Below, one piece after another: positions 56,348-64,000 of a DNA stretch of 64,000 nucleotides (its first letter is position 1; the number at the start of each line of letters is the position of its first letter). Both the position numbers and the translations under genes were made by a program. The stretch comes from Sordariomycetes sp. S80-01Y. Its lineage: Eukaryota > Ascomycota > Sordariomycetes. The stretch lies in contig JAXQJY010000033.1 of the NCBI GenBank assembly GCA_037042185.1, forward strand, positions 3,658,001 to 3,722,000, written 5' to 3'. The notes under the pieces are model-generated. The model saw nothing but the letters and a program-made list of their open reading frames with translations. It did not search any database and was not told where the DNA came from.

Positions 56348-56767
56348 ATGACTTACATCATCACCGAGCCCGCTCCCTCCACAACCTCCTACATCCGCTC
56401 CGGCCGCGGCGGCGCAGGTAACATCCTCCGCACATCCTCCGCCTCCAACGCGAACACCACCACAACCTCCCACCGCGTGCCCTCCAACCCGCCCTCCTCC
56501 ACCCGCCGCTTCTTCTCGGGCGTCGGCGGAGCCGGCAACGCCCACGAGGCCTCGGAGCGCCCTGCCCTGTCTCTCGACGACGAGGTCCGCCGCCTGGCCG
56601 CCCGCGAGGAGCACTCCAGCCACATGGGCCACTGCGGCATCGGCGGTGCGGGCAACGTCTACAGGCGCAAGCCCAGCGATGCCAGCGTCGAGAGCGACTC
56701 GCGGAGCTCCATCTCGAGCGTTAGCAGCAAGTCCAAGCTGTGGGCGCGCGTCACGGGCAAGGAGTAG
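56348..56767 (+). CDS. Par32-like protein (DUF3602), GGAGN repeats
   Basis: Single exon, 139 residues. Three repeat cores, GRGGAGNI near 19-26, GVGGAGNA near 57-64 and GIGGAGNV near 96-103, are spaced by Ser/Thr/Pro-rich and charged linkers. This is the fungal DUF3602 family. Yeast Par32 is rapamycin-responsive, is phosphorylated, and inhibits the ammonium transporters Mep1/Mep3 when nitrogen quality is high. Whether this homolog does the same is inference from family only. The C-terminus is a Ser-rich tail (SDSRSSISSVSSKSK), which may be phosphorylated. No membrane helix is seen. Confidence 0.82.
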   Translation: MTYIITEPAPSTTSYIRSGRGGAGNILRTSSASNANTTTTSHRVPSNPPSSTRRFFSGVGGAGNAHEASERPALSLDDEVRRLAAREEHSSHMGHCGIGGAGNVYRRKPSDASVESDSRSSISSVSSKSKLWARVTGKE

Positions 56768-57468
56768 ACCGTTCTCCCGGTTGGGACTCGTGTCATTCTC
56801 TTCTTTGTCTGCTAGCGTTTTGGAAGGACTTCACTCCCGGGGAGGATACTGCAACTGAAAAAAAGGGGGATTTTGCCTTATGAACTGGTTTGGATTTGGC
56901 GTTACTCATGGCTAGCGAGCGAGGGGACCTCAGAGCGAACGGGGCCTGGAAAAGGAGCATTGCATTGCTTTCCTGGCGTTTGTATCTGGTGAACTTTTAT
57001 TATACCCCATCACGTTGGAGAACTGCTCAGAAATAGAGCTGTACTTTATATACATGAATCATGAAGAAGACTTATTGTCTTTACTACTTACTTTGTTCAT
57101 TTTCTTCAATTGTGACATGTCTTGCGGTCGAGGCTGAACCTAGGAGGGCGCTTGGTGGTCCCCAAATGAGTGGGTAGTTTACTGGCTTCTTGTCAAGTGG
57201 GAGCTGAGTGACCATAGTTGGGTATCATTGGCTTCTTCTCTCTCTATTGACAAAAGGGTGTCCTGCCGAGGCTGACTCGAGCTCTCTCCTAAAGTACACG
57301 CCCGCTTGCTGTAACAAATGGTGTTTGGGGTGGTTGTCCGGCCCAACAACACGGCTCTACGCCCGTCGTCCTGCTTCTTCTGGGCGTGGCCAGTATCGGT
57401 AGGCTCTGAATTCGTTCTACTCAACCAGAGGCCGTCTCCGATCGGCTGGTGGTCTTCGTTGACTTTGA
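56768..57468. other. convergent 3' spacer
   Basis: Lies between the Par32-like gene and ARP1; nothing notable. Confidence 0.4.
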
Positions 57469-58756
57469 TCAAGTGAACTTGGTGTGAATGATCTCGGGGT
57501 TCTCGTGCCAGTCGTCAATGCTTACCCACATCTGAGCCCGTTAGCAACGTCCTCAACCCCAAAGCCAAGAGTCTGCTTACCTTGCGGAATGTGCTCAGAC
57601 CCGCCAGGATGGACCCTCCGATCCAGGTCGAGTACTTCCTCTCGGGCGGAGCAAAGATCTTTATCCGCATGTCCTTCACCGCCAGCTTCTGTGTCTCCAG
57701 CAGCAGTCTGTCTCCGAAGCCCTTTGTCAGGGTGCTGCCTCCTGACAGGACAATGTTGCTGTATAGCGACTTGCGCAGGTCGAGGTCTGTGCGGTTGATG
57801 GCGTCAACGACGATTTGGTGCACGCCGGGGTACTCGAGGCCGACGATTTCAGGGTCGAAGAGAATCTCGGGCGCTCTGAAGCGTTCGGCGCCAATCTGGG
57901 CATTGTTAGCGGGGCTGAGGGAAGCGAGCCGATGGAGCCTACCTTGAGCTTGTGGCCGTCTGGCAGTACGTATTCGCCCATCTTGCTCTCGTTGTGCTTG
58001 ACACCGAACCACTCCCGCTCCTCCTTCCGCGGATCGTGTGCAATGTACGACACGCTCTCCTTGATCAACCTCACCACCTCCTTCTCCGCACTCGTGTGGA
58101 ACACATAGCCACTCTTACGTAGCAGCGTTTGCAGGTACTCCGTCACATCCCGTCCGGCGATGTCGATTCGGCGGATGCTGCTCGGCATGGCGAAACCCTC
58201 GTAGACTGGCACCGCGTGTGACACACCATCTCCCGAGTCGAGCACGATACCTGTGGTGCGGCCGCTGGCATATAAAGATAGTACTGCTTGTATCGATGTG
58301 TGGAGGGCGGGAACGTTGAAGGTTTCGAATAGGATCTGGGCAGCTGTGTCGCGATTGCTTCGGGGATTCAGGGGTGGCTCTGTCAGGAGAACGGGGTGCT
58401 GCCAACGTTAACATCTGCCATGTACATCAGATCGCGCAAACACAAACCTCTTCACTAAGCGTCTTCAACCCATCGCCATACACGTACTCCCAAATCCGCT
58501 CCATGTCGTCCCAATCCGTGACAATGCCGTGCTCCAATGGGTACCGAATCTTGAGCAACCCTCTGAGCTCCGTCGCTGCCCTTTGCCCGATGAAGACATC
58601 TCCCTCCAACGCGCCGGCGAGCACTCGTAAATGTTTTGGCCGTCCCACGAAGGAAGGGAAGAAGCATTTGGGTGCATCTTCTCCGGCGAACCCTGCCCTG
58701 ATGGTGCCTGAGCCGTTGTCCAGCACGATAGGGGCGTTGTGTAGTGATTCCGTCAT
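57469..58756 (-). CDS. ARP1: actin-related protein 1 (centractin, dynactin subunit)
   Basis: Four exons: 58756-58448, 58398-57943, 57895-57581, 57531-57469, giving 380 residues. The actin fold is complete: the phosphate-1 loop [63 protein letters not shown], the phosphate-2 loop [38 protein letters not shown] and [34 protein letters not shown] at the end. Arp1 forms the short filament of dynactin, which ties dynein to cargo for nuclear migration and organelle movement in hyphae. The first intron has donor GTTTGT. It is not conventional actin: the residue pattern and the C-terminus fit Arp1. Confidence 0.92.
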
Positions 58757-59517
58757 GGTTGCGGTGGTATGTGATGCTCGTTTCCGATAAGATGCTCACT
58801 CGTGCTCCTCGCAAAGACAGCGAGAGCGACAATGGCCTTTCGAGCTACCTGTATGGAGCTGTTGTCTGTCGGCTGGAAGCGCGCCTCGGACAGCAGGTCT
58901 GGAAATGGACGCGATATGGAGCAAGATGGAAGTAGAGGGACTGTCTCGTCAATTCGTCGCATCCATGGGAAAATCGTGTATCGCGGTTGGAAGTGGCGTT
59001 TGCAGGTAGTTGAGCTTCAACCGAAGCGCGTTTCTTTGTTTGAAGCCCGATTTGAGACGCCGCTAAACCATAGGCTGGCGTCGAGCTCAGGAGTCCGACT
59101 TGCCCTGCAGCAGCACCGCCAGAGCCAGTGCCGGTGTGGCATCACGTGGGTCGCGTCCCGCCAGATCGAGTCGCTACAGCCACAGCCAGTCAGTGCCAGC
59201 GCCACTGCTTGTGGCGCCCCGGACAATCCAGTGGGCGCCTCAGGCACGAACCAATTTAAAGTGGTCGCTGCCCTTTTCGGCTCCCACCGCTGCGCGTAAT
59301 GCGCGTCGCCAATTCCAAGTTTCGCGTCACGGACGTGCCACAGCTCTGACTTCACTTTGCTGCGCACCAATTCTCACGATCGGCCTCAGCATTCAGTACC
59401 TTATTCCACGACATACAACAGTTGCGCCTTGCCAGTGCGACAGCGACGCAGTCACTTTTCGCGATCAATTCTCCCTCCACCAGTGCATGCCCCAGCCTCG
59501 CATCACTAGCCGCCAAG
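58757..59517. promoter_or_regulatory. divergent promoter, ARP1 / MBP1, with SCB-like sites
   Basis: A 761 bp head-to-head spacer. TTTCGCG (reverse of the SCB core CGCGAAA) occurs at 59320-59326 and 59457-59463, 55-200 bp upstream of the MBP1-like start. Swi4/Mbp1-type proteins bind such cores, so autoregulation is possible but unproven. Confidence 0.35.
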
Positions 59518-61676
59518 ATGGTAAAGGGCAGCAGCCCGGGCATCTACAGTGCCACCTACAGTGGTGTAAGCACTCTTCTCCTGTTGCCTTCTCCTGATCA
59601 TCAGGAAAAGCGCACTCGTGCTAGTCCACCCTCTGACACATCTGCAGATCCCCGTCTATGAATATCAGTTCGGTGCAGACCTCAAGGAACATGTCATGCG
59701 AAGGCGGCACGACGACTGGATCAACGCAACACATATTCTCAAGGCCGCCGGCTTCGACAAACCAGCGAGAACGCGCATTCTAGAACGCGATGTCCAGAAA
59801 GATGTGCACGAGAAGATTCAGGGAGGGTACGGCAAGTACCAGGGTAAGCCACATCAGCCTCTCAGCGCAAGCCTCTCTAACGCATCCAGGCACTTGGATC
59901 CCGCTCGAATCCGCCGAAAACCTAGCCCAACGACACTCCGTCTACGATTCTTTACGACCCATTTTCGAATATCAGCCCGGCAACGAAAGCCCTCCGCCTG
60001 CACCTCGCCATGCCAGCAAACCCAAAGCCCCTCGGGCCGCGCGCCCGCCAATCCCCAAGTTCAACAGTAAGCGGTCCAAGAAGACAGCTAGGACAGCAAT
60101 GTCTGACATATCAGAAGCGCCAGTCATCGACGAGTACGCCAATGACGAAACAATGCTGGGCGAGGACGACACGCCTGACAATCTTACCACGGCCTCGGCT
60201 TCATACATGGCGGAGGACGATAGGTTCGACATGTCACACATGTCGAATACGGGGCATCGCAAGCGCAAGAGGGAGGAGGAGCTGCGGGATATGACGGAGC
60301 AGCAGCACAGCCTGTATGGCGACGAACTACTCGATTACTTCCTGCTCTCTCACAATGAGCAGCCAGCGATCAAGCCAGATCCGCCGGCAAACTTTCAGCC
60401 TAACTGGCCGATTGACGAGGAGAACCATACAGCACTGCACTGGGCTTCAGCGATGGGCGACGTGGATGTCATCAAGCAGCTGAAGCGGTTCAATGCCAAC
60501 GTTACAGCCAGGAACATCCGCGGTGAGACACCCTTTATGCGGTCGTTGAACTTCACCAATTGCTTCGACAAGCAGACATTTGCGGCCGTCATGAAGGAGC
60601 TCTTTGAAACCATTGACGCAAGGGACAACCAAGGCTGCACTGCAATCCACCACGCTGCCGTCATGATGAAGAACGAGCGACTGAACGGACACACATGCTC
60701 GCGATACTACCTCGAGAACATCTTGAACCGGTTGCAGGAAACCTTGGAGCCAGACGCTTTCCAACAATTACTGGATGTGCAGAACAACGAGGGCAACACG
60801 GCGTTGCACCTCGCAGCGCAGCGCAACGCACGCAAGTGCATAAGATCACTGCTCGGGCGCAACGCGTCGGCAGACATCCCCAACAACGAGGGCGTACGGG
60901 CGGAAGATCTCATCATGGAGCTCAACGCTACGAAAAAGGAGAAGGCACGATCATCATCGCCGTTTGCGCCAGACTCGCAGCGGCACGCTTCCTTCAGAGA
61001 CGCCTTCGCCGAGAAGAGCAAGAAGCCGTCGGCGACGTTCCTGTCCGCGGCGGCAACCACCGTTCAGTCGCGAATCATGCCATTGATATCCGAGAAGTTC
61101 CAAGACCTGTCAAAGAGCTACGACGAGGAGTGGCAGCAAAAGGACCAGGCCGAAGCCGAAGCCCGTCGCATCCTGAGCAACAACACAACGGAGCTGAACC
61201 TGGTCAAGCAGCAGATCGCCGACCTAGAAAGCCAGCTCGAGTCCGACGAGGCAGCAGCAAAGATGTCGAATGAAGCCAACTACGCAAAACACCAGGTCAT
61301 CGAACTGCTGGCGCACCAGAACAGGATGCACATTCAACAAACCGTCGATGCCGAACTCAGCAAAGTCAACGGCGACGCTTCCTCTCAGGACACCTCACCA
61401 GAAGAGCATCTCCGTCTAGCACGGCAGTGCGCCCAGCTCCTGACCGAGCAACGGCAGACGGAGAGCGAGTACGTCGAGGCGCTGAGCATGGTCGGCACGG
61501 GGGAGAAGATCGAGAAGTACAGGCGGTTGCTCAAGATGTGTCTCGACCAGAAGGAGGGGGAGAGCCTGGACGGGAATCTGGACAGCCTCATCGACATGAT
61601 GGAGGAGCAGAGGGAGGCCAGCATGAACGACATGGACGGGCTGCCGGACGGGGAGCCGATGGATGTGCACGTATAG
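59518..61676 (+). CDS. APSES/KilA-N transcription factor, Mbp1-like (MBF DNA-binding subunit)
   Basis: Three exons: 59518-59565, 59648-59843, 59890-61676, giving 676 residues. The APSES DNA-binding domain (about 15-100) reads [54 protein letters not shown], nearly the family consensus. A basic, Pro-rich linker with [11 protein letters not shown] follows, then ankyrin repeats at about 285-450 ([40 protein letters not shown]), a coiled-coil region (about 500-570), and an acidic C-terminus. Mbp1/Res/Swi4 with Swi6 drives the G1/S gene programme. Ankyrins plus an APSES domain in one chain fit Mbp1/Res better than StuA or Xbp1, which lack the ankyrins. The start [16 protein letters not shown] is typical. 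Confidence 0.93.
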
Positions 61677-62160
61677 GAGCGGACCGCACGCACGATGGCT
61701 TGGACTGTAAAGGAGTTGTGCTCGGACGGGCAGGGCAGTTGCTTTGTATGAGATACCAAATGAGTTCACGTGCACCTCGTCTCATTCTGATTGTCTCGTG
61801 GCTCCATTCTCGTCTCCAACCTCAATTGCTCTCATTGTGTTTTTCTGGGTGACGGTAAGGTGAGCTGACCCATGAGCTGACCCATCCATGAGGTGCTAAT
61901 GTAGTGCAGTGTAGGTTACGGAGTAGAGTGGCTCCAGTTTAAGCCTCGACGCTCCGCCAACCGCTCCCGGGTCCGTCGTCACGCAAGCGGACGGCAGTCG
62001 GTGTCTCGTCCAATGAGACGCGGCGAGTTGTCTCGAACCACCCCACATTTTCCAACGACCACCTTTTGGATCTCACTCACCTTTCTTTGTTTTTGTCGCC
62101 CTGTCGGTTTACGCTCTTTACCTTTTCTTCAACGCATCTCCTTTAAGAGGCCCCATTAGG
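61677..62160. other. spacer before the SQR gene
   Basis: A short tandem (TGAGCTGACCCA twice near 61862-61886) and no gene. Confidence 0.4.
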
Positions 62161-63507
62161 ATGTTGACCTCTGGACTCACACGGGCGGCGATGCGGGGTC
62201 GGGCCCTGCCCTCGTGCGTCCGCGCCCTCGCCACGGCATCTTCGCCCGTCTCACCCACGGCGCGCCAGCACAAGGTCGTGGTGGTGGGCTCCGGGACGGC
62301 CGGCCTGTCCATCTCGCACCAGCTGCTCAACACGTCGCGCTTCTCGCCGCAGGACATCGCCATCGTCGACCCCGCCGAGTGGCACCACTACCAGCCTGGC
62401 TGGACGCTGGTGGGCGGCGGTCTCAAGACCAAGCAGGAGCTGCGCAGGCCGGTGAAGGAGCTGGTCGACGAGAAGATGAGGCTCTACCAGGACGAAGTTA
62501 GCGGGTTCGAGCCTGAGCAGAATGAGATTGTGCTGGGTAACGGGGAGCGGGTGGCCTACGAGCACCTGGTTGTTGCGCCGGGTGTCAAGGTTGACTTCAA
62601 CTCTGTGAAGGGACTCCCCGAGGCGCTGGCTGACGAGGCGAGGAACGTCTCCTCCATCTACGGATATGACAGCGTGGACAAGGTCTACAGGACCATCGAG
62701 AGGACAAGCAAGGGAAATGCCATCTTCACGCAACCCGCCGGCGCCATCAAGTGCGCCGGCGCGCCGCAGAAGATCATGTGGCTCGCCCTGGACCACTGGA
62801 AGCAGACTGGGGATTACGTCCCCGGCAACCCGGGCGCGTCCAACGTCAAGATCAGCTTCGCGTCAGGCCTGGGCGGCATGTTTGCCGTGCCGAAGTACGC
62901 CGCCAAGCTGGAGCAGCTGAGGAAGGAGAGGGGCGTGGAGGGGCTCTTCTTCCACGACCTGGTGTCCATCGACGGCAGCGAGGCCACCTTTGCCCGGCCG
63001 GACGGGCAGGACAAGGTGGTGCGCAGGTTCGACCTCCTGCACGTCACGCCCAAGATGGGCCCGCACGCCTTCGTCAAGAACAGCAAGATCGCCAACGAGG
63101 CCGGCTACGTCGACGTGGACGACAACACGGCCCAGCACAGAAAGTATCCCAACATCTGGTCGTCGGGCGACGCCTCGTCGCTGCCCACCTCCAAGACCGC
63201 CGCGGCCGTCACGGCGCAGGCGCCCGTCATCGTCAACAACATCCTGGCGACCATGGATGGGAAGCCCGTCGACGGCGGCTACGACGGCTACACGAGCTGT
63301 CCGCTGCTGACCGAGTACGGAAAGGTGCTGCTGGCCGAGTTCAAGTACGGCGGGCAGCCCAAGGAGACGTTTGGGGAGTGGTTCGGGCTGGACCAGGCGG
63401 AGCCGAGGAGGTCGTTCTACCACCTGAAGAAGGATTTCTTCCCGTGGGTGTACTACAACAACATGGTGAAGGGCACCTGGGGCGGTCCCAAGGGGTGGTT
63501 GAACTAG
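62161..63507 (+). CDS. mitochondrial sulfide:quinone oxidoreductase (Hmt2-like)
   Basis: Single exon, 448 residues. An Arg/Ala/Ser-rich presequence (about 1-30) fits mitochondrial targeting. The FAD motif VVVGSGTAGLS (GSGTAG at 43-48) and WHHYQPGWTLVGGG follow. The redox cysteines expected in eukaryotic SQR are present: C198 in IKCAGAPQK and C380 in YTSCPLLTEYG. WSSGDASSLPTSKTAAAV (about 333-350) is the second FAD contact. The enzyme oxidises sulfide and passes electrons to ubiquinone, forming sulfane sulfur. In fission yeast Hmt2 is needed for sulfide detoxification and cadmium tolerance. Codons are strongly G/C-ending, and the open opposite strand is a shadow. Confidence 0.93.
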   Translation: MLTSGLTRAAMRGRALPSCVRALATASSPVSPTARQHKVVVVGSGTAGLSISHQLLNTSRFSPQDIAIVDPAEWHHYQPGWTLVGGGLKTKQELRRPVKELVDEKMRLYQDEVSGFEPEQNEIVLGNGERVAYEHLVVAPGVKVDFNSVKGLPEALADEARNVSSIYGYDSVDKVYRTIERTSKGNAIFTQPAGAIKCAGAPQKIMWLALDHWKQTGDYVPGNPGASNVKISFASGLGGMFAVPKYAAKLEQLRKERGVEGLFFHDLVSIDGSEATFARPDGQDKVVRRFDLLHVTPKMGPHAFVKNSKIANEAGYVDVDDNTAQHRKYPNIWSSGDASSLPTSKTAAAVTAQAPVIVNNILATMDGKPVDGGYDGYTSCPLLTEYGKVLLAEFKYGGQPKETFGEWFGLDQAEPRRSFYHLKKDFFPWVYYNNMVKGTWGGPKGWLN

Positions 63508-64000
63508 AGACGAGTCATGAATAGACACCTTAGATTCCCCATAAGACTGATTGGCTGATTGTGGCCGCATTGAAATGGCCTCCGGATCCGACGCTGGAGC
63601 TATCGCGGCTCGTGCAGATGCGAAGTCGATACGACAGTTACCTTTAACAGCTCAGCTGAGCATCCATGTCGATGTATGTAAGTGCCTCTCGAGCGCGGGG
63701 CGGTAACACCAAAGCGCCACACTGCATGGCGGGATCCTCGGCGCCCAATATGCATAGACACCGTCGCTAACTCATGCGAATCTCCAGAAGAGGCATGCTG
63801 AATACCATGATATGATCCAGCGCCGTGCGCGGACTGACGGCGTGGCTGCATGGCGTAGGAGTCAGGTGAGCAGCTGGTCAGAGTGAGACGGGCTCCCTCG
63901 TGGGGCCGCACGCAGCGACGCGCAGCATGCGAAAAGCTTCGGGTTGCCAGATGCGCAGAAAAGCACAGGGCCAGTCGTAAGCACGTACGTCCCCGGGATG
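63508..64000. other. spacer to the window edge
   Basis: A 103-codon minus ORF (63600-63911) is unsupported. I see nothing notable. Confidence 0.4.

Noticed and set aside
57469-58756. Conventional actin
   Set aside because: Loop residues and the [12 protein letters not shown] end fit Arp1, not actin.
1-64000. Transposons, tRNA genes, CRISPR arrays, secondary-metabolite synthase
   Set aside because: Looked for reverse transcriptase or transposase motifs, tRNA T-loop patterns, spaced repeats and PKS/NRPS motifs; none were seen by eye. A covariance-model scan could still find a tRNA.

Overview
The window is nuclear DNA from a filamentous ascomycete (Pezizomycotina). The evidence is short 50-60 nt introns with GT..AG ends and CTAAC/CTGAC branch sites, and typical fungal families: a HET-domain protein, PTH11-like receptors, GH76 Dfg5/Dcw1, DUF3824, an APSES factor, an intradiol dioxygenase and a UMTA-type methyltransferase. 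I rebuilt 25 protein genes, most by joining exons on phase-consistent splice sites. I see no rRNA, tRNA, CRISPR array or transposon. Overlapping opposite-strand ORFs, some over 400 codons, are compositional shadows and were left out.

Layout. 0-12 kb (all minus strand): a small gene with a frame break, a HET protein with a C-terminal membrane anchor, a small membrane protein, a ferric-reductase-like flavocytochrome and a ten-exon secreted subtilisin. 14-24 kb: housekeeping genes RRP43 (exosome) and MRS6 (Rab escort), the meiotic cohesin REC8 with an in-frame TAG, an ACC-synthase-like aminotransferase and a secreted intradiol dioxygenase. 26-36 kb: a six-exon ankyrin gene with a STAND-type N-terminus, a DHCR24-like FAD enzyme and an Arg/Glu/Ser-rich DUF3824 gene. 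37-41 kb: a cytochrome P450 and a UMTA/LaeA-like methyltransferase head to head across about 280 bp. 41-48 kb: ERV41, a GPI-anchored GH76 protein, a thioredoxin and an unknown gene. 50-54 kb: two tandem PTH11-like receptors with nearly matching exon structure. 56-64 kb: a PAR32-like repeat protein, ARP1 (dynactin) divergent from MBP1 (MBF factor), and mitochondrial sulfide:quinone oxidoreductase.

No single operon-like system is visible. The strongest leads are the REC8 stop codon, two competing splice donors four bases apart in the DUF3824 gene, the P450/methyltransferase pair, the anchored HET protein, the ankyrin gene with no NTPase, and the duplicated receptor pair that differs by one intron. 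Exon borders come from reading splice signals and phase; they have not been tested against transcripts.
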